Source: UBA9732 sp045116915 (GTDB lineage: Bacteria; Spirochaetota; Spirochaetia; Sphaerochaetales; Sphaerochaetaceae). Taken from it: DNA of 64,000 nt. Both the position numbers and the translations under genes were made by a program. Under the pieces are notes generated by a model that saw only the letters and a list, made by a program, of their open reading frames with translations, ran no database searches and was not told the DNA's origin. Below are positions 32,593 to 40,931 of the stretch, piece after piece. Where the stretch lies: the NCBI GenBank assembly GCA_045116915.1, contig JBGUMQ010000046.1, positions 1-64,000 of the forward strand. The letters are read 5' to 3'. Each line of letters begins with the position of its first letter. The stretch's first letter is position 1.

Positions 32593-33771
32593 ATGAGAGG
32601 TGTTTCCAAAAGGGCTTTTGCCGTCATACTTGTCTTGTTCATCGCCATTTCCGCCGTCATGGCCCAGGCCGTAAGGGAAGATGTCCGTCTCGAGACGGAG
32701 GTCTCCAGCCTGGAACCTGATCGTTTCACCACAAAACACGGGAATCTGGTCACAGCGGCCAGTGCGAAGGAATTCGTACGAAGAGGCTTCGAATGGGGTG
32801 ATATCGTAACGGTATCGTTCCTGGACAAGGTTCTTGAACTTCCAGTGGTGCCGGCTTATACCTATGTCGAGACCGGAAGTGCCGCCGTTGTCATGAAGAA
32901 GGATGATTCGGGCAAGGCTACCGGTTATATCATCCTTGCCATAAACATGGGGGATTTCACCACGACATACGGGATTGCCACCAAGACTACGAACGAGGAC
33001 AAGACATGGTTCTGGACTGCCTCTGACGGGGTGTCGTTCCCAGTCAAGGTTGTTTTCGAAATGTCAGAAAAAGGTGGATTCCTTGCCGAATGCCTTGCCT
33101 ATGATCTGGTCAGAACCAACAACCGGGAGGATTATGCTTCTCTTTCCGACGAGCAGTTCGCCAACTTCCGGATGGTGGATACCACGGGCATGCACGGGAA
33201 GCTCTACCGCTCCTCCAACCCGGTCAATGCGGCTTTGGGACGCAATACCCAGGCAGATGAGGCCTGCAGGGCTGCGGGAATCACCATGGCCCTGAATCTT
33301 GTCGACAACAGATCCGATGCGCAGCAGAGGCCCGAGTTCGCAGGAACCTACTATTCGACCATCGATGTGAAGTACCTGAGTCTTGGGCTGGACTTTGCTT
33401 CCTCTGAATTCGGATCAGGTCTCGCAGAAGGTCTTGCTTCCATGGCTGATGATCCGGGTATCTATCTCATCCACTGCAAGGAAGGCAAGGATCGTGCAGG
33501 TTTTGTCTGTGCGGTCCTGGAATGCCTGATGGGAGCCTCCGCTGACGAAGTTGTGGAAGACTACATGGAGACTTTCTTCAATTACTATGGTGTCGGGAAA
33601 GGCAGCTATGAGTACGATGCCATTGCGCAAGGCAATATCATCAAGACCCTGAAGACTGCTTTCGGAATCAGCGATCTCAACGATGCCGACCTTGCGGCCT
33701 GCGCGCAAGACTATCTTCTTTCCATCGGCATGAGCTCCGACGAGATTTCCAGGCTGAAGGCAAACCTGTAG
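32593..33771 (+). CDS. Secreted phosphatase with SAM-hydroxide-adenosyltransferase-like N-terminal domain
   Basis: A 392-aa exported protein (signal peptide about 1-24, ending VMA). Residues about 48-120 read KHGNLVTAASAKEFVRRGFEWGDIVTV followed by YTYVETGSAAVVMKK and ILAINMGD. This resembles the C-terminal domain of DUF62/SAM hydroxide adenosyltransferases (FGN-x-x-TN, then Tyr, then AxNxG). The C-terminal part (about 180-390) is a tyrosine-phosphatase-like domain with RSSNP and the loop HCKEGKDRAG, catalytic Cys near 295. Both domains lie outside the cytoplasm. Only half of the SAM enzyme is represented, so it is unlikely to have that activity alone. The phosphatase loop matches that of 13189-13983. 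Confidence 0.7.
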   Translation: MRGVSKRAFAVILVLFIAISAVMAQAVREDVRLETEVSSLEPDRFTTKHGNLVTAASAKEFVRRGFEWGDIVTVSFLDKVLELPVVPAYTYVETGSAAVVMKKDDSGKATGYIILAINMGDFTTTYGIATKTTNEDKTWFWTASDGVSFPVKVVFEMSEKGGFLAECLAYDLVRTNNREDYASLSDEQFANFRMVDTTGMHGKLYRSSNPVNAALGRNTQADEACRAAGITMALNLVDNRSDAQQRPEFAGTYYSTIDVKYLSLGLDFASSEFGSGLAEGLASMADDPGIYLIHCKEGKDRAGFVCAVLECLMGASADEVVEDYMETFFNYYGVGKGSYEYDAIAQGNIIKTLKTAFGISDLNDADLAACAQDYLLSIGMSSDEISRLKANL

Positions 33772-33792
33772 AAGGGCCATCATTCCTCTTCG

Positions 33793-33810
33793 ACGGCGGG
33801 GCCGTTGTTT
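33793..33810 (+). terminator. Possible weak terminator after the secreted phosphatase gene
   Basis: Five-bp stem ACGGC/GCCGT (33793-33797, 33801-33805) with a 3-base loop, followed by TGTTTT. Short stem, so only moderately supported. Confidence 0.4.
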
Positions 33811-33890
33811 TGTGAAGTTTTGTGGGGATTCCGGCGCGGTTGTTGTGATAGTCCGGCCATAGTGCTTACCTGTATCCGGGAGTTACGACC

Positions 33891-34562
33891 ATGGATTACA
33901 GACACGAGGTCAAGCATCAGATAACACAGGCGGATGCGGTTTCAATCAGAAACAACCTGTCCGCAGTTGCGGGATCGGACCCGCACGTCCGTTCTGACGG
34001 AAGCTATACAATCCGAAGTCTCTATTTCGACGATATGCGCAACACCGCCCTCTGGGAAAAACTGGACGGCGTCAACGAACGGCGCAAGTTCCGTATACGC
34101 TACTACAACGACGACCTGTCCTTCATCATGCTGGAGTGCAAGCAGAAACGCGACAATGTGGGATGCAAGATCCAGGAGAGGCTTACCGCCGACGAGGTCA
34201 GGCGCATCATGGATGGCGACATCTCATGGATGGCAGCCAGCGGGAAGCCGCTTCTGGTCAATTTCTATGTCGCCATGAAGGCCGACGGCCTCAGGCCCAA
34301 GTGCGTGGTGGAATACAAGCGTATCCCGTTCGTCTACGGCCCGGGCAATGTCCGTGTGACAATCGACTGGAACATACGCACCGGAATCGCAGGGGAGTTC
34401 CTTGATCCGCACGGGCTGACGCTTCCGGTGGAAGGCGACCCGATGCTTCTCGAAGTCAAATGGGACGACTACCTTCCGAATGTGATAAAGAGGGCGGTCG
34501 CCCTCAGGGGCAGAAGGCAGGGTGCCTTCTCCAAGTACGCCGCATGCCGCATGTACGGCTGA
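33891..34562 (+). CDS. VTC-domain (polyphosphate polymerase-like) protein
   Basis: A 223-aa soluble protein of the VTC/CYTH tunnel family, which in yeast polymerises ATP gamma-phosphate into polyphosphate. RHEVKHQIT at the N-terminus, IRSLYFDD, KFRIRYYN, MLECKQK and LEVKWDDYLP carry the alternating basic and acidic residues lining the tunnel. First gene of a three-gene set, VTC - DUF4956 - CotH, a combination that recurs in Firmicutes and spirochaetes. The joint role is not established; it probably concerns surface modification or phosphorylation. Confidence 0.88.
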   Translation: MDYRHEVKHQITQADAVSIRNNLSAVAGSDPHVRSDGSYTIRSLYFDDMRNTALWEKLDGVNERRKFRIRYYNDDLSFIMLECKQKRDNVGCKIQERLTADEVRRIMDGDISWMAASGKPLLVNFYVAMKADGLRPKCVVEYKRIPFVYGPGNVRVTIDWNIRTGIAGEFLDPHGLTLPVEGDPMLLEVKWDDYLPNVIKRAVALRGRRQGAFSKYAACRMYG

Positions 34563-34615
34563 GGCCCTGACGCAGTCGAATCAACAACGAATAAATAAAA
34601 AGAGAGGAATATAAA

Positions 34616-35287
34616 ATGAGTTTCAGTGACATCTTCAAATCGAGTTTCCTTGAGAACGTGACCGCGGTATCCCTTCCGGATATGGCGCTTTCGCTGGTTC
34701 TGTCGTTCTGTCTTGGCATGTTCATCTACCTGGTCTACAAGAAGACCTACAGCGGTGTCATGTTCAGCCGCACATTCGGCGGATCGCTTGTGGCCATGAC
34801 GATGATCACGACAATGGTCATCCTTGCCGTCACATCCAACGTGGTGCTCTCCCTCGGTATGGTCGGTGCCCTTTCGATCGTGCGTTTCAGAACAGCGATC
34901 AAGGAGCCGATGGATATCGCGTTCCTCTTCTGGGCAATCGCCGGCGGTATTGTGCTGGCAGCCGGAATGATTCCTCTTGCGATAGTCGGAAGTGTGATCA
35001 TCGGTCTGATTATGATCGTGTTCTGCAACCGCAAGACCATCGAGAAGCCCTTCATCCTTGTTGTCTCCTGCGCCGATGCCGATGCGGAGAAGAAGGTCGA
35101 CGAGTACCTCAGGACCCAGGTCAAGAAGGTTGTCGTGAAGAGCAAGTCCGCCCAGAAGGGAAGCATCGAGCTTACATGCGAGGTCAACCTGAAGAGCGAC
35201 GATACCGCTTTCGTGACCAAGCTGTCGGATATGGACAAGGTCAACAGCGCTGTCCTGGTGAGCTACAACGGCGATTACATGGGGTGA
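34616..35287 (+). CDS. DUF4956 integral membrane protein
   Basis: A 223-aa protein with about four TM helices (about 20-38, 53-73, 78-90, 105-140) and a ~80-residue cytoplasmic C-terminal domain of ferredoxin-like alternation. SLGMVGALSIVRFRTAIKEPMDIAFLFWA is the family's most conserved segment. It usually accompanies VTC-domain and CotH proteins, as here. The ATG at 34616 follows AGAGAGG. Function unknown. Confidence 0.85.
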   Translation: MSFSDIFKSSFLENVTAVSLPDMALSLVLSFCLGMFIYLVYKKTYSGVMFSRTFGGSLVAMTMITTMVILAVTSNVVLSLGMVGALSIVRFRTAIKEPMDIAFLFWAIAGGIVLAAGMIPLAIVGSVIIGLIMIVFCNRKTIEKPFILVVSCADADAEKKVDEYLRTQVKKVVVKSKSAQKGSIELTCEVNLKSDDTAFVTKLSDMDKVNSAVLVSYNGDYMG

Positions 35288-35290
35288 TGT

Positions 35291-37438
35291 ATGGTCAGAA
35301 GCAAGACCATCAATCTGATCTGCTGCATCTGTCTTGCCGTGATGCTCGTCCTGGCCGTGGTGGTCTGGGTGTGCAAGGCGGCAGAGGGCAAAAGGCAGAC
35401 GGTTGAAATGGGATATGAGAGCCTCTTCGACAAGAGCTACGTGCATTCCATAGACATCGAGATCGACAACTGGACCACTTTCATCGATTCGGCAACCGGC
35501 GAGGAGTATGTCTCGTGCGATGTCACCATCGACGGCGAGAAGGTCAGGAACGTGGGTCTCAGGGCCAAGGGCAACACATCCCTGTCGTCCGTGGCCTCGC
35601 TGGGAAGCGAGAAGTACTCGTTCAAGATCGAGTTCGACCACTTCAACGACGGGACCCTGTACAGGGGACTGGACAAGCTGAGCCTGAACAACCTGATCTA
35701 CGACGCCACGATGATGAAGGACTACCTCGCCTACACCCTGATGGGGGAGATGGATGTGCCGTCTCCGCTGTGCAGCTATGTCCAGATCACCGTCAACGGC
35801 GAGGACTGGGGCCTGTATCTGGCGGTCGAGGGCGTCGAGGAGAGCTTCATGCAGCGCAACAACATGACCCGCGGAGAGCTCTACAAGCCCGACAGCATGT
35901 CGTTCGGAGGCGGAAGGGGAAACGGCCAGGAGTTCGATTTCGAGCAGTTCCGTGTGGATGACGACGAAAGCACTTCCCAGGAGCAGTCCGAAGCGCAGCC
36001 GGCGACGCAGTCCGGAGCGCCACAGTCGTTCTCCGGAATGGACTTCTCCTCGTTCTCCGGCGCTTCCATGCCTTCCGGAATGTCCTTCCCCGGCGGGAAC
36101 ATGTCCGGCATGGGTATGCCATCGGGAAGCATGTCATCGGGCAGCATGCCATCAGGAAACATGTCTTCCGGCAGTATGCCATCGGGTAGCCAGATGCCGT
36201 CCGGCACGAGCATGCCATCGGGAAGCATGCCATCGGGAAGTATGCCGTCCGGAAGCATTCCGTCCGATGTGAACGTCTCCGATTTCGCAGGCATGACGCC
36301 GCCGTCAGGGGATTTCTCATCCATGGATTTCTCCTCGCTGGATTTCGCTTCCGCTGATTTCTCCGGCTCGGGTTTCCCCGGTTCCGACAGCATGGGAGGT
36401 TTCTCCATCGCAGGCTTTGCCGGCAACTTCAACTTCGGAATGGGAAGCAGCGACGTCAAGCTGCAGTACATAGACGATGATCCCGACAGCTATTCGAACA
36501 TCTTCAGCAACGCGAAGACCAAGCTCTCCAGGACCGACAAGACACGTCTGATCAGTACCCTGAAGAAGCTGAATTCCGGTGAGGACGTGCAGGATGCCGT
36601 ATTCACGGACGAGGTCATAAACTACCTCGCCGTACATGATTTCCTGCAGAACAGCGACAGCTACACGGGAATGATGGTCCACAACTACTACCTCTACGAG
36701 GAGGACGGGCAGCTCGCCATCATCCCTTGGGACTACAACCTTGCGTTCGGCGGCATGAACGGCTCCGACGGCACATCGCTCGTCAACAGCCCGATCGACA
36801 CACCTGTCACCAACGGCAGCACAAGCGACCGCCCGCTGATAGCGTGGATCTTCGAGGACGAGCAGGCGCTCGGGCAGTACCACGAGACCTACAGCCGGTT
36901 CGTGTCCGAATACATCGAAAGCGGCTGGCTGGAGAAGGAGATTGCTCGTGTGTCGGAGATGATCAGGCCCTATGTGGAAGCCGACGACAACTCCTTCTAC
37001 AGCGTGGATGAATTCGACCAGGCCGTGGCCACGCTGCAGTCGTACTGCGCACTGCGAGGCCAGAGCATCCGCGGACAGCTGGACGGCACCATCCCGTCCA
37101 CATCCAACGGTCAGAGAAGCGCAAGCGCATCTCTTGTCGATGCCTCTGGTCTCAACGTATCGACCGTGGGTTCCATGGGCAGCGGAGGAGGCTTCGGCGG
37201 TGGCGGCTTCGGAGGCGGCTTCAGCGCAGGTGGCTCCGACAGAGGCGGGATGCCGTCCGGGATGATGGAGCAGAGAACGATGCCTTCATCCATGGACTTC
37301 GGCAAGGATTTCTCCATGCCGCAGGGATTCCAGGGGACTGCTTCGAACAAGAAAGCCTGGCTTCAGGTGGGACTCTATGTCCTGATACTGCTTGTCGCCA
37401 TAGGCGTGGTCCTGCTGGTGCGCAGGCGCAACGAATGA
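35291..37438 (+). CDS. CotH-family kinase-like protein, membrane anchored, with low-complexity insert
   Basis: A 715-aa protein. N-terminal TM/signal anchor (about 8-30), then CotH catalytic fold. Its first half (about 50-215) carries RNVGLRAKGNTS, KLSLNNLIYDATMMKDYLAY and GLYLAVEGVEE; its second half (about 395-600) carries IIPWDYNLAFGGMNG. In between, residues about 235-345 are a Ser/Gly/Met/Pro low-complexity region built on a PSG(S/N)M repeat. A Gly-rich stretch (about 630-655) and a C-terminal TM with an Arg-rich tail (about 688-715) anchor it to the membrane. CotH of Bacillus phosphorylates spore-coat proteins with ATP; relatives outside spore formers have unknown targets. It starts three bases after the DUF4956 stop. 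Confidence 0.88.
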   Translation: MVRSKTINLICCICLAVMLVLAVVVWVCKAAEGKRQTVEMGYESLFDKSYVHSIDIEIDNWTTFIDSATGEEYVSCDVTIDGEKVRNVGLRAKGNTSLSSVASLGSEKYSFKIEFDHFNDGTLYRGLDKLSLNNLIYDATMMKDYLAYTLMGEMDVPSPLCSYVQITVNGEDWGLYLAVEGVEESFMQRNNMTRGELYKPDSMSFGGGRGNGQEFDFEQFRVDDDESTSQEQSEAQPATQSGAPQSFSGMDFSSFSGASMPSGMSFPGGNMSGMGMPSGSMSSGSMPSGNMSSGSMPSGSQMPSGTSMPSGSMPSGSMPSGSIPSDVNVSDFAGMTPPSGDFSSMDFSSLDFASADFSGSGFPGSDSMGGFSIAGFAGNFNFGMGSSDVKLQYIDDDPDSYSNIFSNAKTKLSRTDKTRLISTLKKLNSGEDVQDAVFTDEVINYLAVHDFLQNSDSYTGMMVHNYYLYEEDGQLAIIPWDYNLAFGGMNGSDGTSLVNSPIDTPVTNGSTSDRPLIAWIFEDEQALGQYHETYSRFVSEYIESGWLEKEIARVSEMIRPYVEADDNSFYSVDEFDQAVATLQSYCALRGQSIRGQLDGTIPSTSNGQRSASASLVDASGLNVSTVGSMGSGGGFGGGGFGGGFSAGGSDRGGMPSGMMEQRTMPSSMDFGKDFSMPQGFQGTASNKKAWLQVGLYVLILLVAIGVVLLVRRRNE
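36060..36275 (+). repeat. In-frame minisatellite in the CotH gene
   Basis: About 216 bases of imperfect 12- to 15-base units related to ATGCCATCGGGAAGC, encoding (M/I)PSG(S/N) and MSSGS variants. Unit length stays a multiple of three, so expansion or contraction would keep the frame. Confidence 0.85.
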
Positions 37439-37455
37439 AGGTACCGAAAGAAAAT

Positions 37456-37489
37456 CACCGGCCGGAATGAATCGGCCGGTGTTTTTTTT
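37456..37489 (+). terminator. Terminator of the VTC-DUF4956-CotH operon
   Basis: Perfect 9-bp stem (37456-37464 with 37473-37481), 8-base loop and eight T residues, 18 bases after the CotH stop. Confidence 0.93.
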
Positions 37490-37555
37490 CGCCGGTGCGA
37501 TCGTCCGGACACAATCCGGAGGGAGCGGCTTTCCGACAAGCTTTCAATTAATCAC

Positions 37556-37584
37556 TTTACCTGACAGGGTCATCGTTTTATCAT
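37556..37584 (+). promoter_or_regulatory. Probable promoter of the REC-EAL gene
   Basis: TTTACC at 37556-37561, 17-base spacer and TATCAT at 37579-37584. The start codon is at 37627 after a purine-rich GGGAGAGCGGAG. Confidence 0.45.
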
Positions 37585-37626
37585 TCATTAGGGGACAATA
37601 TCTGGAAACGGGAGAGCGGAGCGGAT

Positions 37627-39306
37627 ATGGAAATGAATGATGCGACATTCAGACGGACAGTACTGGTGGTGGAGGATGAGCAGGTCAACAGCCAGCTCCT
37701 GGGCTTCATCCTCAGCGAGGAATACAACGTCCTGTACGCTGAAGACGGCTTGAAGGCGCTGGAAATCCTCAGGGAGAACAGGGGAACCATCTCCATGGTC
37801 CTCACCGACATCAAGATGCCGAAGATGGACGGTTTCACGCTCATCTCCGAGATGCGGTCGGATGAGGACCTCTGCAGGATACCCGTGATGGTGCTCACTT
37901 CCGAAAGCGACTATGAGGAGAAGAGCCTTCATCTGGGAGCGATAGACTTCCTCACCAAGCCATACGACATGCCGTCGATCATCAAGGCCAGGGTGAGGAG
38001 GATCATCGAGCTTTCGGAAGGCAGGATGATCATCAGCGCCACCGAGAAGGACTACATCACCGGGCTGTACACCAGGGAGTTCTTCTACGAGTACGGACAG
38101 CGTCGCGAGCATTACAATTCGGGCAAGAGGTTCGATGCCGTTGTGGTGGACCTGGACAGGTTCCATGTCATCAACGAGCTCTACGGCCGCAACTTCGGCA
38201 ACAAGGTGCTCAAGGCCGTGGCCGAGGTGCTTTCGGATTTCGCCTCAAGGCACAACGGAATCGCGTCCAGGGAGGAGAAGGATGTCTTCCATGTCCTTTG
38301 CCACCACAACGAAAGCTATGACGGCCTTGTGGAGGAGGTCAAGGCGGGACTCAGGCAACTGAACCCCGGGATCAGGTTCGGCCTGAGACTGGGAGTGCTT
38401 GCCGATGTGGACCCGTCGGTCAGCCTTCTCCAGCAGTTCGACAAGGCGAGGAACGCATGCAACACGCTGAGGGCGGGCAGGACCGTTTCCGTTGCGTTCT
38501 ACAGCGATGAGATGCACAGGAAGGAGCTTCTGGAGGAGAGGCTCCTCAATGAGATGCAGGGTGCGCTGGACGGGAAGCAGTTCGAGGTCTGGTACCAGCC
38601 CAAGTTCGCCATCCAAGGCGAGAAGCCCGTTCTCAAAAGCGCCGAGGCCCTGGTCAGGTGGAGACATCCGGAACTGGGCATGATCAGTCCGGGAGTGTTC
38701 ATCCCGCTTTTCGAGAGGAGCGGGCTGATCGACCGTCTGGACCGCTATGTCTGGTCCGAGTCCGCCGCGCAACTGGGGAAATGGAGAAGGGGATCGGGGC
38801 CTTCCGTCTCCGTATCGGTGAATGTCTCCAGGGTGGATCTGTTCGACAGCGGGGTCGGCAATGTGCTGGAAGGCATGCTGGAGGAGAACGGAATCGGTTT
38901 CGGAGACCTGTTCCTTGAGATCACGGAGTCCGCCTATTCGGAGGACACCGCACAGATGATCGAGGCGATCGGGAACCTGCGGGATATGGGTTTCCGCATC
39001 GAGATGGACGATTTCGGATCGGGTTATTCATCGCTCAAGAGCCTTGCCGAGATGCCGGTGGACGTGATAAAGCTGGACATGTCCTTCGTAAGGAGGATAC
39101 ACGAGAACAGGACGACCTTCAGGATGGTCGAGCTTGCCGTGGAGATGGCCAGGAGTCTTGGAGCCCCGGTTGTGGCCGAAGGGGTTGAGAACGAGGAGCA
39201 GTACCGTCTTCTGAAGCAGATCGGTTGCGACTACATCCAGGGGTATTACTTCTCAAGGCCTCTTCCGGTGGCGGAATTCGAGGCTTTCGCACAGAAGTGG
39301 AGGTGA
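37627..39306 (+). CDS. REC-degenerate GGDEF-EAL cyclic-di-GMP phosphodiesterase
   Basis: A 559-aa cytoplasmic response regulator. Receiver domain 1-125: VEDE acidic pair, phospho-acceptor Asp61 in LTDIKMP, then Thr and Lys. Residues about 135-285 are a GGDEF-like domain whose signature has decayed to EKDVF, so it should not make cyclic-di-GMP but may bind GTP and regulate. EAL domain about 300-555: EALVRW (Glu near 340), NVSR, EITES, DDFGSGYSSL, KLDMSFV and VVAEGVEN are all intact, predicting hydrolysis of cyclic-di-GMP to pGpG. The receiver plus degenerate GGDEF part is clearly related to the C-terminal parts of 382-2631 and 3949-6504. It is followed by an Hpt gene, a likely phosphate donor. 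Confidence 0.92.
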   Translation: MEMNDATFRRTVLVVEDEQVNSQLLGFILSEEYNVLYAEDGLKALEILRENRGTISMVLTDIKMPKMDGFTLISEMRSDEDLCRIPVMVLTSESDYEEKSLHLGAIDFLTKPYDMPSIIKARVRRIIELSEGRMIISATEKDYITGLYTREFFYEYGQRREHYNSGKRFDAVVVDLDRFHVINELYGRNFGNKVLKAVAEVLSDFASRHNGIASREEKDVFHVLCHHNESYDGLVEEVKAGLRQLNPGIRFGLRLGVLADVDPSVSLLQQFDKARNACNTLRAGRTVSVAFYSDEMHRKELLEERLLNEMQGALDGKQFEVWYQPKFAIQGEKPVLKSAEALVRWRHPELGMISPGVFIPLFERSGLIDRLDRYVWSESAAQLGKWRRGSGPSVSVSVNVSRVDLFDSGVGNVLEGMLEENGIGFGDLFLEITESAYSEDTAQMIEAIGNLRDMGFRIEMDDFGSGYSSLKSLAEMPVDVIKLDMSFVRRIHENRTTFRMVELAVEMARSLGAPVVAEGVENEEQYRLLKQIGCDYIQGYYFSRPLPVAEFEAFAQKWR

Positions 39307-39310
39307 CATC

Positions 39311-39652
39311 ATGACAATAGAAGATATCAGGGATTTCGGAGCGGATATACAGGAAGGCATGGGACGCTGCATGGGAAACAGCGCGTTCTACATCAGGCTA
39401 GTCGGACTGATGCCCAAGGACCGGAATTTCGGGATCCTGTACGATTCCATCGAGAAGGGCGATCTGGATTCCGCTTTCGAGGCCGCGCATGCGCTGAAGG
39501 GTGCGCTCGGGAACCTTTCGCTCACGGCCCTCTACGAGCCTGTGGTGGAGATCACCGAACTGCTCAGGAAAAGAACGCCGATGGATTACTCGGCCCTTGT
39601 CGCCGGAATCAGGGCGAAGCACGAGGAGCTGGAGAGACTCTGCAACAGCTGA
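39311..39652 (+). CDS. Histidine phosphotransfer (Hpt) domain protein
   Basis: A 113-aa four-helix protein. AHALKGALGNLSL contains the phosphorylatable His (residue 60) and the Hpt consensus HxLKGxxxNLG-like pattern. The ATG at 39311 is placed by GGAGGTGA, which overlaps the stop of the EAL gene five bases earlier, so the two are translated together. An Hpt passes phosphate between a hybrid kinase and a receiver; the adjacent REC-EAL protein is the obvious partner, and the two REC-bearing cyclases are others. No histidine kinase is encoded in the window. Confidence 0.88.
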   Translation: MTIEDIRDFGADIQEGMGRCMGNSAFYIRLVGLMPKDRNFGILYDSIEKGDLDSAFEAAHALKGALGNLSLTALYEPVVEITELLRKRTPMDYSALVAGIRAKHEELERLCNS

Positions 39653-39680
39653 GCCTCCGACCATCCGGTCCGCAAACCGG

Positions 39681-40931
39681 TCATTCCCCGGAATCCGTTG
39701 TGTTGAGTCCGGGGTAATCCTTTTTGTCGAATCCTGCCATTACGGCCAGGATGACGATCTCCAGCATTCCTATCCCTATGATGGACAGCCAGGCCGTCCG
39801 TGAGCCGCTGGTGTCGTAGAGCCATCCCGTCAGCAGCTGGATCCCGGATCCGCTCAGTCCGCAAACAACGTTCATGACCGAAAGGATCCTGCCCCTGTGG
39901 GATGCCGGAATCCTCCTTGTCAGGAACGGGGAGGAGGAGATCGTATTGAATATCTCTCCGAATGTGAAGACCGTGATCGCCACGAAACAGAGCCATGGAG
40001 TGCGGATGAACAGCAGGAAAATGAGGTATCCGAGCAATATCAGGCTCTCGCCGACAAGCATCTTGCCCGCCTCCCGCAACTTGACGAACACTCTTGTTAT
40101 CACAGCCGTACACGTCACGACCACTATGCAGTTCACGCTGGTCATGGAACCGAACAGGACCGAGCCTCTCTCCGCATACGTGATACCCATGTCCAAGGGC
40201 ATGAGGTAGTTGTACATCGAATAGACGCCGTTGGCCAGGGCCGATGCCAGAATGAACAGCCATACGACACGGTTGTGCCGTATGTATGAGAATGCGGAGA
40301 CCTTGGAATCCAGGTCCGCCTCGTAGTCCGACCGGGCACCATCGTCCTTCTCCCTGTGCACATCCTTGATCCTGAAGAAGATCAGTACAGTGCTCAGTGC
40401 TATGGCGATTCCGTTTATGAGGAACGCCAGGTTCAGGTGGTTGTTGAACAGGAATCCGGCGAGGGTGGGTGAGAGGACCAGGCCCAGGTTGGATCCCAGA
40501 TAGCTCAGCGAGTACGCCTTCTCCCTGTCTTTCGAGGTGGAGAAATCCGCAACCAGGGCATCATAGCTGGGCCATTCGACCGTCTGGAACAGCGATGCCA
40601 CCGAGAAGACTATGATGGATGACAGCGTCACCGGAACCAGAGCGCAGTAGATGAAGCTGGCGATGGAGACCAGGTCGCAGACCACGATGATGTTCTTCTT
40701 GTTCAACCTGTCCGCGAGCTTGCCTCCGCTCAGCGAGATGGGGAGCCTCACCATGCTGTAGACCATCACGCACGCGGCGATGACCGTGGCGTTCAGGCCG
40801 AGCTTGCGGTTCAGGATGAGGGTGAACATGGGCCAGATCATGGACCCCATGTTGGTCATGATCCTGCCTATTAGCAGTATGTAGAGTTCTTTCCTGAGGC
40901 CCTTGTACTGGCTGAATATCCCGGTTCTCAC
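39681..40931 (-). CDS. MFS transporter, possible drug or metabolite exporter
   Basis: A 416-aa major facilitator with about twelve TM helices. SGGKLADRLNKKN after helix 2 is the MFS loop 2-3 signature (G-x-x-x-D-R-x-G/K-K). It begins with GTG at 40931, overlapping the surE stop as GTGA, so it is the last gene of a six-gene operon starting at thyA. Subfamily resembles set/multidrug exporters, but the substrate is not evident. A link with nucleotide or antifolate export would fit the operon but is speculation. Confidence 0.82.
   Translation of the reverse strand: MRTGIFSQYKGLRKELYILLIGRIMTNMGSMIWPMFTLILNRKLGLNATVIAACVMVYSMVRLPISLSGGKLADRLNKKNIIVVCDLVSIASFIYCALVPVTLSSIIVFSVASLFQTVEWPSYDALVADFSTSKDREKAYSLSYLGSNLGLVLSPTLAGFLFNNHLNLAFLINGIAIALSTVLIFFRIKDVHREKDDGARSDYEADLDSKVSAFSYIRHNRVVWLFILASALANGVYSMYNYLMPLDMGITYAERGSVLFGSMTSVNCIVVVTCTAVITRVFVKLREAGKMLVGESLILLGYLIFLLFIRTPWLCFVAITVFTFGEIFNTISSSPFLTRRIPASHRGRILSVMNVVCGLSGSGIQLLTGWLYDTSGSRTAWLSIIGIGMLEIVILAVMAGFDKKDYPGLNTTDSGE

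Noticed and set aside
36060..36275. Possible CRISPR-like spaced repeats
   Set aside because: The repeats are contiguous 12- to 15-base units in frame within a coding region and encode PSGM; there are no unique spacers.
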